A stretch of DNA of 64,000 nucleotides, taken from the NCBI RefSeq assembly GCF_000429085.1, contig NZ_AUBE01000005.1, positions 356,291 through 420,290 on the forward strand, given 5' to 3'. How positions within the stretch are numbered: the stretch's first letter is position 1; every line of letters starts with the position of its first letter. Source of the stretch: Streptomyces flavidovirens DSM 40150 (GTDB lineage Bacteria > Actinomycetota > Actinomycetes > Streptomycetales > Streptomycetaceae). Positions 54,806-63,659 of this stretch are shown here, piece after piece. A model generated the notes under the pieces. It was not told the origin of the DNA, made no database searches, and was given only the letters and a program-made list of their open reading frames with translations. Both the position numbers and the translations under genes were made by a program.

Positions 54806-55050
54806 TCAGGAGTCGGCCGGCCGGGAGACAGCGATGCCGGACGCCGTGACCTGGAGGTAGTAGCCGCGCGTCAGGAGCAGCGCGGGCAGGAAGGCCCGGA
54901 CGGTGACCGCGCTGCCGATCAGGTTGACCTCCACGGGCCGATCAGGTTGACCTCCACGGCCCGGCGCCAGGCCGCCGGGTCGTGGTCGCGGAACAGCCCG
55001 CCCGCGGCCCCACCGGCGTCGCACGCCGTACCGGAGCGCGGGCCATGCCT
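54806..55050 (-). pseudogene. Short-chain dehydrogenase fragment broken by a 23-bp tandem duplication
   Basis: The minus strand reads GGLFRDHDPAAWRRAVEVNL, then after a repeat VEVNLIGSAVTVRAFLPALL, the middle of an SDR fold. The 22-bp unit 54915-54936 is repeated at 54938-54959 (period 23), which shifts the frame. The Rossmann N-terminus and the Y-x-x-x-K half are missing; after LTRGYYLQVTASG the sequence departs from the family and stops. Confidence 0.7.
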
Positions 55051-55062
55051 TCTCCGGTTGTC

Positions 55063-55509
55063 TCACCCGGCCGTGTCGGGTCGGACGGTGGTGGTGTCGA
55101 GCCGTTCGAAGGCGTTGTGCAGGGCCGTACGCAGTGGTCCGCTCGGAGGTGGTCCGTCGACGCTGTCGACGAGGCGCTGGGCGATCTCGCGCAACTCGAT
55201 GTTGGTGTGCCGGGAGACATCCACCAGAACCTGGAACGCCTCGTCGTGGGTGCAGCCTCCCAGGGTCATGACAATCGTGCGGGCCAGGCCGATCACCGGA
55301 CGGGTTTCCAGGGTGTGCCAAAGCTGGTTGAGTTCCCTCTTCAGCGCCCGCTCCACGGGCACCGGCGCCGGGGGCAGCACCGTTTCCAGGGCGGCCTGGG
55401 CGGCGTGGTACTGCGCCGCGTCCGACGCCTGCCAGGACTGGTCGTCGTGTTCCCGGTGCACGGGAGCCTCGTTGTCCGCGGTGATCGTGCGGTTGTCGTT
55501 CGTCGTCAT
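55063..55509 (-). CDS. ANTAR domain protein
   Basis: 148 residues. The ANTAR RNA-binding domain is at ~75-120: IGLARTIVMTLGGCTHDEAF, then QVLVDVSRHTNIELREIAQR. ANTAR proteins bind paired RNA hairpins and stop termination. The N-terminal ~60 residues contain no sensor domain seen by eye. It diverges from the MFS gene across 268 bp. Partner RNA hairpins were not identified. Confidence 0.85.
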   Translation of the reverse strand: MTTNDNRTITADNEAPVHREHDDQSWQASDAAQYHAAQAALETVLPPAPVPVERALKRELNQLWHTLETRPVIGLARTIVMTLGGCTHDEAFQVLVDVSRHTNIELREIAQRLVDSVDGPPPSGPLRTALHNAFERLDTTTVRPDTAG

Positions 55510-55777
55510 GACTCCGGCTCCTTTTGACCAGTCTGCCGGCCGCCCCCGGTCACAAGCAGGGGACGGCCGGCGGCCCGCCGTTCGGACGTGCTCCTTGAGT
55601 GATTCCCTGTTTCTGCCGGTTTGAGGCTGTGAGTCTTATTTGCTGTCGCACCCTTTACACCGGGGGAGTTACGCCGGGGAGGTGATGTTGATGTCGGAAG
55701 GCTGCCAGACCCGGTGTGCCGGCGGCTGCTGGACTGGTGGGCGAAGCCACCGAGACGCCCACCAGGGGACGGATCCC

Positions 55778-57001
55778 ATGACCGCAGCCACCTCCACCAC
55801 CTCCACCCCCTCTTCCTCCTCGACTCGATCATCATTGACCGGCTGGCTGGGGGTGTGGGCGGTGATGGCGGGGATCTTCTCCATCGTCACCACCGAGATC
55901 CTGCCCATCGGCCTGCTGACATCGGTCGGGTCCGCCTTCGGCATCTCGGACGGCGAGGCGGGTCTGATGATGACCCTGCCGGGGATTCTCGCCGCGGTCT
56001 GCGCCCCGGTCGTCACCGTGGCGACCGCCCGGATCGACCGCCGGCTGATGCTCTGTGCCTTCATAGTGCTGCTGGCGCTGGCGAACTTCCTGGCCGCGGC
56101 CGCGTCGGCGTATTGGCTCGTCCTGGTATCGCGGGTGATGGTCGGTGTCACCATCGGCGGGTTCTGGTCGATCGGGGCCGGTCTGGCGGAACGGCTGGTC
56201 CCGCCGGAGTCGGTCGGCCGAGCGACCGCGGTCATCTTCTCCGCCGTTCCGCTCGGGTCCGTGCTGGGTGTGCCTGCGGGCACGTTCATCGGGAGCCTCG
56301 CCGGCTGGCGAACGGCGTTCACCTGCATGGGCATTCTGGCCATCGGCGTGTTCGTCATGCTGGCCCTGACGGTCCCCTCACTGCCCGCTGTTCAGGTCAC
56401 CGGCCCCGATGTGCTCCGTGGCATGCTCCGCAGCGTCGGCACCCGTTTCGCGCTGCTCATGACCTTCCTCGTCGTCCTTGCCCACTTCGCCGCCTACACG
56501 TATGTGACCCCCTTCCTGGAGGAGGTCACCCACGTGGGGCCGGGCGTGATCACCGTCTGCCTGCTGGTGTACGGAGTCGCCGGAATCGCCGGGAACTTCA
56601 TGGGAGGCGCGATGGTCGTACGCCGCCCGGCCGCCACCTTCGGGACCGTCGCGGGCGTACTCGCCTGCGCGACCCTGCTGCTCCCCGTGCTGGGCCGGTG
56701 GGAAGTCGGGGCGATCGCGCTGCTGGTCGTCTGGGGCGCCGCTTACGGCGCCGTGCCGGTCTGCTCGCAGGCCTGGTTCTCCGCGTCCGCGCCGTACGCC
56801 CCGGAGGCCGCCTCCGTCCTCTTCACCGCGTCCTTCCAGGCGACCATTTCCGTCGGGGCGCTGGCCGGTGGCGCGGTCGTGGACCGCACGTCTCCCGCGA
56901 CGGTCATGGCTTTCGGGGGCTCGGTCGCGGTCCTCGCGGTACTGACAGCCTGCGCGCGGCGTTCAGCGTTGCTCGGGGCGGGGGCCGGGCGACGGCGGTG
57001 A
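55778..57001 (+). CDS. MFS transporter, DHA1 (sugar efflux/AraJ-like)
   Basis: 407 residues from ATG 55778, behind AGGGGA; the frame is open to 55640, but that extension is not hydrophobic or conserved. About 12 spans follow a Ser/Thr-rich N-terminus. MAGIFSIVTTEILPIGLLTS, SRVMVGVTIGGFWSIGAG and motif-A-like variants are typical of the AraJ/SotB group. It may export a sugar or a drug. It converges on the small secreted protein gene, with a strong hairpin between. Confidence 0.88.
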   Translation: MTAATSTTSTPSSSSTRSSLTGWLGVWAVMAGIFSIVTTEILPIGLLTSVGSAFGISDGEAGLMMTLPGILAAVCAPVVTVATARIDRRLMLCAFIVLLALANFLAAAASAYWLVLVSRVMVGVTIGGFWSIGAGLAERLVPPESVGRATAVIFSAVPLGSVLGVPAGTFIGSLAGWRTAFTCMGILAIGVFVMLALTVPSLPAVQVTGPDVLRGMLRSVGTRFALLMTFLVVLAHFAAYTYVTPFLEEVTHVGPGVITVCLLVYGVAGIAGNFMGGAMVVRRPAATFGTVAGVLACATLLLPVLGRWEVGAIALLVVWGAAYGAVPVCSQAWFSASAPYAPEAASVLFTASFQATISVGALAGGAVVDRTSPATVMAFGGSVAVLAVLTACARRSALLGAGAGRRR

Positions 57002-57091
57002 ACAGCGGTGAACGGCGGTGACGTCATCCGCGCCGGACGCGGCGGCGCGGCGGCGCGTCCGGAGGGGGCGGGAAGCGGGGGCGGGCACGCC

Positions 57092-57128
57092 GAGTGGGCC
57101 GCCCCTGGTCCGTAGGGGCGGCCCACTC
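57092..57128. terminator. Perfect 15-bp hairpin between convergent genes
   Basis: GAGTGGGCCGCCCCT (57092-57106) pairs with AGGGGCGGCCCACTC (57114-57128), loop of 7. It serves as terminator for the MFS gene and for the secreted-protein gene on the other strand. Confidence 0.85.
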
Positions 57129-57153
57129 CTCACTGCGTCAGCGCGTCAGTGCG

Positions 57154-57546
57154 TCAGCACTCGCGCAGGCCGGGTGCCGGGTCGACGGACGTGTGGACGT
57201 CCACCGCCGGCATGTTGCCCCACTGGCCGTTGTCCAGCTTGGTCCAGTACCAGATGTTGTTGCCGCCCGGGTGACTGTCGCCGCGGCCCCAGCACTGGAA
57301 CCAGCTGAACGTCGTGTTCATCTGGCCGCGCACCGCCGAGGCGTACGACCGGTGCTCGTAGCCCTTGGCACCGGCCCGGTTGCCGCAGTACAGCCTGCCG
57401 TCCGAGCGGACCCCGCATTCGGCGGCGGGTCCGGCGGGGGCGGCGGTGGCGGGAGCCGTGACGCCGGCCAGGCCGGCCGTCAGAGCGGTCGCGGCGAGGG
57501 CGACCGCGAGCTTCTTGGTGAGGCTGAGGTTCAGGTTGGGGCTCAT
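57154..57546 (-). CDS. Small secreted protein, 130 residues
   Basis: A signal peptide (KKLAVALAATALTAGLAGVTAPATA) precedes a ~95-residue mature part rich in Trp, Gly and four Cys. WYWTKLDNGQWGNMPAVDVH resembles the ends of small SH3-like secreted Streptomyces proteins that may bind cell wall. No catalytic motif is visible. It follows the NlpC/P60 gene by 27 bp in the same direction, so the two may be cotranscribed. Confidence 0.75.
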   Translation of the reverse strand: MSPNLNLSLTKKLAVALAATALTAGLAGVTAPATAAPAGPAAECGVRSDGRLYCGNRAGAKGYEHRSYASAVRGQMNTTFSWFQCWGRGDSHPGGNNIWYWTKLDNGQWGNMPAVDVHTSVDPAPGLREC

Positions 57547-57573
57547 GATTTCTCCTTGAGGTGTTCGTGTGTC

Positions 57574-58434
57574 CTACGGGCAGGTGGGCACGCCGTCGAG
57601 CCAGGCCGGGCCCTTGATGTAGATGTTGGTGATCCACGCCTTGTGGTCCGGCAGATAGGACCAGGCGTCGTTGGTGATGCCTTCGGCGGTGACCGGCTCG
57701 GCGTGCTTCTGGCACGAGACGCGCACGGACGTCGGCCCCGCGAACTTGTGCACCCGCGCACTCGTGGTGGACGCCTCGGCATGCGTCCACACGTCCGTAC
57801 CCCAGGTGCTGAACGTGCCTTGTCCCGGCGTGCCGTTGACGCGTACGGCCCCGAAGTAGTCGCCGGCCAAGCGCACATCACTGACCATGATCCGCGTGCC
57901 GGACTGCCTCGCCTCCACCATCTTTCCGGCGCCGAGGTAGATCGCGATGTGATGAACCTTGCGGGCGTTCCCGTAGACCAGCAGGTCTCCGGGGACCAGC
58001 GGCCCGGTCCCCTCCGACGGGCCGAAGCGGGCAGTCGCGTGCGGGGTGTTGTACTGGCTGTGGGCCGTGCCGTTCAGGATGTCCTGGCCGGTCGCCTCGG
58101 CGTAGGCGTACCTGACCAGGCCCGAGCAGTCGAAGCCGCGCCGTTGCGGATCGTGTTCGCTGGCCGGATCGGTGGGGTCCACCATCCCGTACGTGGGCCC
58201 GGGGGCCGGGCCGTGGCCGCCGCCCCACGAGTACCACAAGCCGATCTGCGAACAGGCGGCCCGTACCGCCTTCTCGGCGGCCGCCGAGACTCCGGGTGCG
58301 AGGACGTCACACCCTTCGGCGGCCGTGGTCCCGGAAGCCGCCACTCGTACGGGCTGCCCCGCCTCCGCCGGCCAGGCGGTGAGTGACAGTCCGACGGCCG
58401 CCGCCGCGGCTGCCGCTCTCCATCGATTGCGCAT
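57574..58434 (-). CDS. Secreted NlpC/P60 cell-wall hydrolase
   Basis: 286 residues with a signal peptide (RAAAAAAAVGLSLTAWPAEA). The NlpC/P60 nucleophile is the Cys in RGFDCSGLVRYAYAE and the His is in KVHHIAIYLGAGKM. The last ~85 residues look like an SH3b module (TSARVHKFAGPTSVRVSCQK), which would bind peptidoglycan. It should cut D-Glu-diaminopimelate or similar bonds. It follows the XRE-WD40 gene by 13 bp, so it may be in one operon with it and the secreted protein. Confidence 0.9.
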   Translation of the reverse strand: MRNRWRAAAAAAAVGLSLTAWPAEAGQPVRVAASGTTAAEGCDVLAPGVSAAAEKAVRAACSQIGLWYSWGGGHGPAPGPTYGMVDPTDPASEHDPQRRGFDCSGLVRYAYAEATGQDILNGTAHSQYNTPHATARFGPSEGTGPLVPGDLLVYGNARKVHHIAIYLGAGKMVEARQSGTRIMVSDVRLAGDYFGAVRVNGTPGQGTFSTWGTDVWTHAEASTTSARVHKFAGPTSVRVSCQKHAEPVTAEGITNDAWSYLPDHKAWITNIYIKGPAWLDGVPTCP

Positions 58435-58447
58435 GTCTGATCCCCGT

Positions 58448-61444
58448 TCATCTTCCGTCAGGCTTCCGGTTCGTCGGCTTCGTTCCGTTCGGTCCGGCCC
58501 TTCGAGACTGAGCCGCGAGGCCCGGCGGTGTCGAGGACCCAGCTGTCTCCTGACGCGCCAGGAAACGGGAAACGCCCCGGGAAACGGCCCTCACATCGGT
58601 GGTCCACAGCCGTACGGTGCCGTCATTGCTGCTGCTGACCAGCGCGCGCGACCGCGGATCGAAGACGACGCCCCAGACCGCGCCGCTGTGGCCGGTGAGG
58701 GTGGCTGTGAGCCGGTGGTGCGTGGTGTCCCACAGGCGCACCGTGCCGTCACTGCCGCTGCTCGCCAGCGTCGTGCCCGGCGCATCCGCACCCGCGCCCG
58801 GATCGAAGGCGACCGCCCGCACCGCGCCGCTGTGGCCGGTGAGGGTGGCGGCGGGCCGGTGGTGCGTGGTGTCCCACAGGCGCACCGTGCCGTCATTGCC
58901 ACTGCTGGCCAGCGTCCGCCCGTCCCGGCTGTACGCCACCCCGCGCACCGAGCCCGTGTGGCCGCGCAGCACCGCGCGGGACCTGCGGTCCGCCACGCTC
59001 CACAGCCGCACCGTCAGGTCGTCACCACCGACCGCCAGCATCTTGCCGTCCGGGCTGAACGCGACCGCGTTGGCGAAGTCCTGATGGCCGGTGAGGGTGG
59101 TGAGGGTGGTGAGCAGTCTGTGGCGGCGTACGTCCCAGAGCCTGACCGTACGGTCGGCGCTCGCGGAAGCGAGGAGGTGTCCGTCGGGGGAGAAGGCGAT
59201 GCCGAAGACGGAGCCGGTGTGTCCGGTCAGGGTGGCGAGGAGTCTGTGGCGGCGTACGTCCCAGATCCTGACCGTACGGTCCGCACTGCCCGAGGCGACG
59301 CTGCGCCCGTCCGGGCTGAAGGCCACCCCCAGGATGCCGTCGCTGTGCCCGCTCAGCGTCGCCCGCACGGCGCGCCGGGCCACGTCCCAGATCCTGACCG
59401 TACGGTCCGACGACCCCGACACGACGGTTCGCCCGTCGGCGCTGAAAGCGACCCCGTGCACGCTGTCGCCGTGGCCCCGCAGCGTCGCCCGTACCTGCCG
59501 GCGCCCCACGTCCCACAGCCGCACCGTCCCGTCCGCGCCGCCCGACACGAGGCTCCGCCCGCCGGGACCGAAGGCGACCGACCGTACGGCGCCGCCGTGG
59601 CCGAGCAGCGTCCCGGCCGGCTGACGGTCCGCCACGCCCCACAGCCGTACCGACCCGTCGTAGCCCGCCGACGCGATCAGCCGCCCGTCGGGACTGAACG
59701 CCACGGAGACCACCGGACCGCCGTGGCCCGTGAGCGTATCCACCGGAGTGCGGTGGTCCACCCCTCCCCACAGCCGCACGGTGCCGTCCGAACTGGCCGA
59801 CGCCAGCAGTTTGTCACCGGGGCTGAACGCCACGCCGTTGGCCGGCCCCGTGTGCCCGCCGAGGCGGCCCGCGAAGTACTGCGCCTGTGTGCTGAGCAGC
59901 GCGCCGCGCGCCTCGGTGGTCGGCGCGGTGCGGTACGCCTCGGCCGCCAGGCGCATCGACGCCTCCGGCTGCCCGGACGCCAGAGCGCCGGACCGTACCG
60001 CCATCGCCTGCGACTGGGCGATCCGGCGCTCGTCGACGGCGCGGGACCGCTGGTGGAACGCCGTTCCGCCCGCGAGGAGTGCCAGCACCAGGAGCGCGCC
60101 AAGCAGCACCAGCAGCCTGCGGTGGGTGCGCACCTGGCGACGCGCGGCCTGCTTCCCTGCCTCCTCCTGGGCCCGGCTCGCGTCGAGAAACTCGGTCTCG
60201 TACGTGGCGAGTTCGGCCCGTCCGTCGGTCTGCTCCGCCCATTCCTGTACGGCGGCGAGCCGCGTCCCCCGGTACAGGAGTCCGGGATCGCGGTCCGCGC
60301 GCACCCACTCGGCGGCGGCCCCGGCGAGCCGCTGGTGGATGAGCAGCCCGGCCCGGTTGGTGCCGATCCAGCCGCGCAGCCGGGGCCAGGCGCGCAGCAG
60401 CGCCTCGTGGGTGATCTCCACCGCGTCGCTGTCCACGGTGATGAGCCGGGCCCGTACGAACGCGTCGAGCGCCGCCTCCACGCCGCGCCGGTCGGGCAGT
60501 TGCTCCAGCAGCAGCTCGCGGCTCGCCCTGCGCCGGGTCGCCGCGTCGCTGTCCCCGCTCCCGTCGCCGCCGTCGCCCGCGCCGACCTGGACCAGTCGCA
60601 CCAGGACCCGCCGCGCCATCTCCTGCTCGGCGGGCCGAAGCCGGGTGAACACGGCTTCGGCCGTCCGCGCGATCGCGCCGTGGATGCCGCCGGTCGTCTC
60701 GTAGCCCGCGACGGTCAGCGTCCGTCCGGTGCGCTGCTGCCAGGTGACCAGCAGGGCGTGGGGCCGCCCCGGCCCCGCCGCCAGCAGCGGCCGTACGGCG
60801 TCGGCCATGGCCCGTGGCCGCACCCGCAACGACTCCGGGTCCACCCCGAACCCCGCCCCCAGCACTTCGGTCACGCACCGCAGCAGCTCCTTCAGCGGAT
60901 GCGCGGTGGGCGTGCACACCACCACCGGCCAGCCGCTCGACCCCTCGACGGGCAGCGCGCCGCGCCGCAGCGCGGGCACCAGACCGGCCCGCAGCAGTGA
61001 GGACTTGCCCGCCCCCGAGGAGGCCACGACCGCGAGTGGTCCGCTGCCGGCCCGTTCGGCGAGCTTGCCGACCAGCTCGGCGGTCGCCCGCTCCCGCCCG
61101 AAGAGCCACTGCGCGTGCTCGGGCCCGAAGGCCGCGAGGCCCCGGTACGGGCACACCGCGCCGGCCGGGCCGGGCAGTTGGGGCGACGGCGTCATCGGAC
61201 GGCGCGCGGGCGGTACGTCGGCCACCAGCCGCACCAGGGCGCCGCCCGCGCCCAGCGCCTCGTCGCAGCGCCTGGCCACGTCCGGGGTCGGTGGCTTGCC
61301 GCCGTTCTCGATCTTGCTGAGGTAGCCCTTGCTGTAATGGATCGACCGGGCCAGTGCCGTGAGCGAGATGCCGCGCTCGCTCCGCAGACGCCGCAGTTCT
61401 TCCCCGAAGGAGCGTGCGCCCCGAACCCCGTCCATGCGGGGCAC
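58448..61444 (-). CDS. XRE-type HTH, nSTAND NTPase-like and WD40 repeat protein
   Basis: 998 residues from GTG 61444 (an ATG three codons in is possible). An XRE helix-turn-helix spans ~10-65 (ISLTALARSIHYSKGYLSKI). The nSTAND part starts with YRGLAAFGPEHAQWLFGRE and the P-loop ASSGAGKSSLL (~145). The usual Walker B and sensor region, VDQFEE and about 110 further residues, is absent: RPHALLVTWQQ at ~228 joins directly. After a membrane-like span (~430) follow ten WD40 repeats. The frame is intact. Such proteins are thought to be signal-dependent scaffolds. Confidence 0.88.
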   Translation of the reverse strand: MPRMDGVRGARSFGEELRRLRSERGISLTALARSIHYSKGYLSKIENGGKPPTPDVARRCDEALGAGGALVRLVADVPPARRPMTPSPQLPGPAGAVCPYRGLAAFGPEHAQWLFGRERATAELVGKLAERAGSGPLAVVASSGAGKSSLLRAGLVPALRRGALPVEGSSGWPVVVCTPTAHPLKELLRCVTEVLGAGFGVDPESLRVRPRAMADAVRPLLAAGPGRPHALLVTWQQRTGRTLTVAGYETTGGIHGAIARTAEAVFTRLRPAEQEMARRVLVRLVQVGAGDGGDGSGDSDAATRRRASRELLLEQLPDRRGVEAALDAFVRARLITVDSDAVEITHEALLRAWPRLRGWIGTNRAGLLIHQRLAGAAAEWVRADRDPGLLYRGTRLAAVQEWAEQTDGRAELATYETEFLDASRAQEEAGKQAARRQVRTHRRLLVLLGALLVLALLAGGTAFHQRSRAVDERRIAQSQAMAVRSGALASGQPEASMRLAAEAYRTAPTTEARGALLSTQAQYFAGRLGGHTGPANGVAFSPGDKLLASASSDGTVRLWGGVDHRTPVDTLTGHGGPVVSVAFSPDGRLIASAGYDGSVRLWGVADRQPAGTLLGHGGAVRSVAFGPGGRSLVSGGADGTVRLWDVGRRQVRATLRGHGDSVHGVAFSADGRTVVSGSSDRTVRIWDVARRAVRATLSGHSDGILGVAFSPDGRSVASGSADRTVRIWDVRRHRLLATLTGHTGSVFGIAFSPDGHLLASASADRTVRLWDVRRHRLLTTLTTLTGHQDFANAVAFSPDGKMLAVGGDDLTVRLWSVADRRSRAVLRGHTGSVRGVAYSRDGRTLASSGNDGTVRLWDTTHHRPAATLTGHSGAVRAVAFDPGAGADAPGTTLASSGSDGTVRLWDTTHHRLTATLTGHSGAVWGVVFDPRSRALVSSSNDGTVRLWTTDVRAVSRGVSRFLARQETAGSSTPPGLAAQSRRAGPNGTKPTNRKPDGR

Positions 61445-61551
61445 CGTACAGGCCGATTACGGTCAGTTTCCTTACGTAGTAACGCTTTTGCCTGAATTCC
61501 GGTCGGCCCGGCTTGTGTGCCCCGCGGGCGGGGTAGGGGGCCAGGTCTTCC

Positions 61552-62075
61552 TCACTCCGCCGCTCGCCTCGGCCGTACGACCATCAGCGCCAGCAGCGCA
61601 CCCGCCCCGCACAGTGCGCCGGCGCCCACCCACAGCGGGTCGTACGAACCGAAGGCGTCCCGCGCCACGCCGCCCGCGAACGCGGCCAGTCCGGCGCCGA
61701 GTTGGTGCGCCGCTGCGACCCAGTCGAAGACGATGGAGCTGTCCTTGCCATACAGCTCGCGGCACAGGGTGAGCGTCGGCGGCACCGTGGCGACATCGAG
61801 GAGCCCGAAGTGCACGACGGCGCCGGGGGTCGAGGCGGTCGGTCAGCCAGCCCGAGGCGACGGTTCCCGCGACGTTGAAGACGCCGATCGCCGCGAGCAG
61901 CGACGAGGCGCTCCGGGAACGGGCGCGGACCGCTGCGGGGAACGCTCCGCGCCGTGCTCCGGAGCCCCGTACGGCCGTAGTCCGACATCCGTCGGACGAT
62001 CGCGCAGCAGCAGGAGTACGAGCGGCAGGGCGGCCAGCGCCGCCACGGCAAGCGTCACGGTCCCGGCGCGCCACG
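61552..62075 (-). pseudogene. MFS transporter pseudogene, 5'-truncated
   Basis: Three segments in different frames are readable in order on the minus strand: WRAGTVTLAVAALAALPLVL and RDRPTDVGLRPYG, then LLAAIGVFNVAGTVASGWLT, then LLDVATVPPTLTLCRELYGK and AAHQLGAGLAAFAGGVARDA to a stop at 61552. Parts between them are missing. The N-terminal half is lost at ~62075, exactly where the AraC remnant begins on the opposite strand. Confidence 0.8.
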
Positions 62076-62381
62076 ATGAGTACGCGCACGTTCTCCCGCC
62101 GGTTCTGCGAGGAGGCCGGGCAGACGCCGGTCCAGTGGCTCACCGCACAGCGGGTCGACCGCGCCCGGCAGCTGCTCGAGGAGACAGATCTGCCGGTCGA
62201 CCGGGTGGCGGCGGCGGTCGGTTTCGGTACGGCGGTGTCGCTGCGCCAGCACCTGCACGCCGCTCTGGGAGTCTCGCCGAGCGCCTACCGCTCGACGTTC
62301 AGGGGCACGGCGGCGCGTGGGGGAGCGGGCGCGGCAGCGGGCGTCACGGCGACGGATGCCGACGGGCGCCGTCCGGCTTAG
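62070..62381 (+). pseudogene. AraC-family regulator remnant (C-terminal HTH only)
   Basis: The plus strand encodes STRTFSRRFCEEAGQTPVQW, then RVDRARQLLEETDLPVDRVA and GFGTAVSLRQHLHAALGVSP, both helix-turn-helix units of an AraC/GlxA-type regulator. The N-terminal ~200-residue sensory (DJ-1/PfpI-like) domain is missing. A frame from 61875 continues upstream but reads antisense to the MFS remnant. An ATG at 62080 could yield a ~100-residue DNA-binding fragment. Confidence 0.75.
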
Positions 62382-62443
62382 CCTGAGAAGGCCCGATCCG
62401 TACGCGCGCACTCGCCCCCGTACCACGAGGCAAGGAGCCAGAC

Positions 62444-62782
62444 GTGAAGCCGGACGCCAGCATCTCCTACCAGCAGGTGGTCTTCAGGGACCGGGCCGCG
62501 GGATACGCCTTCCTCACCCGGTCGACGGCCACCAGCGAGAACACCATCGAGTGGGACGACGGCAACACGTATCCCGTCGTCGATGTCGAGATCTCATCGG
62601 AGAGCCACCCGTTCTACACGGGCAGGGCCCGGACAGTGGACACGGAGGGGCGGATCGCCCGGTTCGAGCGGCGCTACGGGCAGGAGGGGGCGGAGGGACA
62701 GGAGGGGCCGCAGGGGCAGGGCGGCCGGGGTGGGCAGAGCGGTGAGGGCGGTCCGGCCGGTGAGGGCCAGTCGCCCGCGTAG
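62444..62782 (+). CDS. rpmE2: Type B 50S ribosomal protein L31 with a Gly-rich tail
   Basis: 112 residues from GTG 62444, seven bases after AAGGAG. The core [20 protein letters not shown], then [20 protein letters not shown], has no Cys, so it is the zinc-free L31 paralogue that replaces the zinc-binding form under zinc shortage. The family ends near residue 80; 32 further residues are Gly/Gln/Glu-rich ([20 protein letters not shown]). I see no Zur box upstream, which such genes usually have. Confidence 0.92.
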   Translation: MKPDASISYQQVVFRDRAAGYAFLTRSTATSENTIEWDDGNTYPVVDVEISSESHPFYTGRARTVDTEGRIARFERRYGQEGAEGQEGPQGQGGRGGQSGEGGPAGEGQSPA

Positions 62783-62789
62783 CCGTCGG

Positions 62790-63098
62790 CTACATGTCTT
62801 CCAGTTCCTCGTCGAGGCCCTCGAGCTCTTCGTCCAGACCCTTGAGCTCGTCTTCCTCTTCGTCCTCGTCGGGGGCGTCCGGATCGATGTCCGGCTCCTC
62901 CTCGGAAAGAAGCTGGTCCAGCGACTCGCCCCGATGCGCCTCCTCGGCCGTGTTGCCGAAGAATTCGGCCGGCGACCAGTGCTCGGGGGGCGAGATACCC
63001 GCGTCGAGGGGGTCGTATTCCAGATCGTCGCTCTCGAGCGTGTCCTGGGCGTCCAGAACGCCGTCGTCCTCGGGAGGAACCATGTTGTCTTCGCTCAT
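62790..63098 (-). CDS. DUF5709 family acidic protein
   Basis: 102 residues from ATG 63098 behind GGAGTGGG. The N-terminal part (PPEDDGVLDAQDTLESDDLE, DPLDAGISPPEHWSPAE) is that of DUF5709, a small actinobacterial family of unknown role. The last 25 residues are nearly all acidic, with an L-D-E-E-L-E repeat, and replace the usual family end. The frame is open to 63215 but lacks conservation. It converges with rpmE2, whose stop is 7 bp away. Confidence 0.82.
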   Translation of the reverse strand: MSEDNMVPPEDDGVLDAQDTLESDDLEYDPLDAGISPPEHWSPAEFFGNTAEEAHRGESLDQLLSEEEPDIDPDAPDEDEEEDELKGLDEELEGLDEELEDM

Positions 63099-63277
63099 GT
63101 GTCCCACTCCGTGCCTCGTCCGGCCCGATTGAGCTGCCCACATTGCCCACGCTGCCGCAGGCAGGCGCCCCTCGCATCCGGAACGGAAGAACCCACAGGG
63201 CCAGGGGATGTTCACCGGATGCGGTGCGGGTACGCGGGAACCAGAATGCCGACTGATCGACGAAACAAGGAGGCGGT

Positions 63278-63478
63278 ATGAGCGAGGAATCCGTTTCGAG
63301 GCCGAAGCCGTCGGAGGTGACCCCCGACAGCCTGCTGCACACCGGCGCCACCGACGACGTCACGCCCGAGGACCTGGTGCTCTCCTCGGGGCGTGATGTG
63401 ACTCCGGCGACTCTGGAGTGGGCGCGGCGCCGGCTGGAGAAGGAGGGCCGAGCGGCGATCGACACCCAGCTTCCTTAG
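63278..63478 (+). CDS. Small hypothetical protein, 66 residues
   Basis: ATG 63278 lies six bases after AAGGAGG. The product is acidic and hydrophilic (MSEESVSRPKPSEVTPDSLL ... TPEDLVLSSGRDVTPATLEW), with a likely C-terminal helix ARRRLEKEG. No known domain. Two VTP(D/E) units suggest an internal repeat. A long hairpin follows 25 bp after the stop. Confidence 0.72.
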   Translation: MSEESVSRPKPSEVTPDSLLHTGATDDVTPEDLVLSSGRDVTPATLEWARRRLEKEGRAAIDTQLP

Positions 63479-63503
63479 CGCCCCGCGGCATCACACCCGT
63501 ACT

Positions 63504-63551
63504 CACGCACTGCGCCGCGCACAGGCCGTCCTGTGTGCGGCGCAGTGCGTG
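63504..63551. terminator. 22-bp hairpin after the small ORF
   Basis: Arm 63504-63525 pairs with 63530-63551 around CCGT with one mismatch. Similar CAGGACGGCC and GTGCG words repeat just downstream, so alternative pairings are possible. It is well placed to end the 63278 transcript. Confidence 0.8.
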
Positions 63552-63659
63552 CACAGGACGGCCTGATGTGCGCGGCGGAGTGCGTGCATGGGCGTGATGC
63601 GGGTGCCGGGCCCGGCCCGCCGGAGGGGACGCGCCGCCTAATACTCCAGTTGCACTTTG

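Noticed and set aside
58172..61000. 942-codon open frame on the plus strand opposite the WD40 gene
   Set aside because: It mirrors the WD40 repeats in antisense and reads as Arg/Pro-rich repeats; the minus-strand protein has clear domains.
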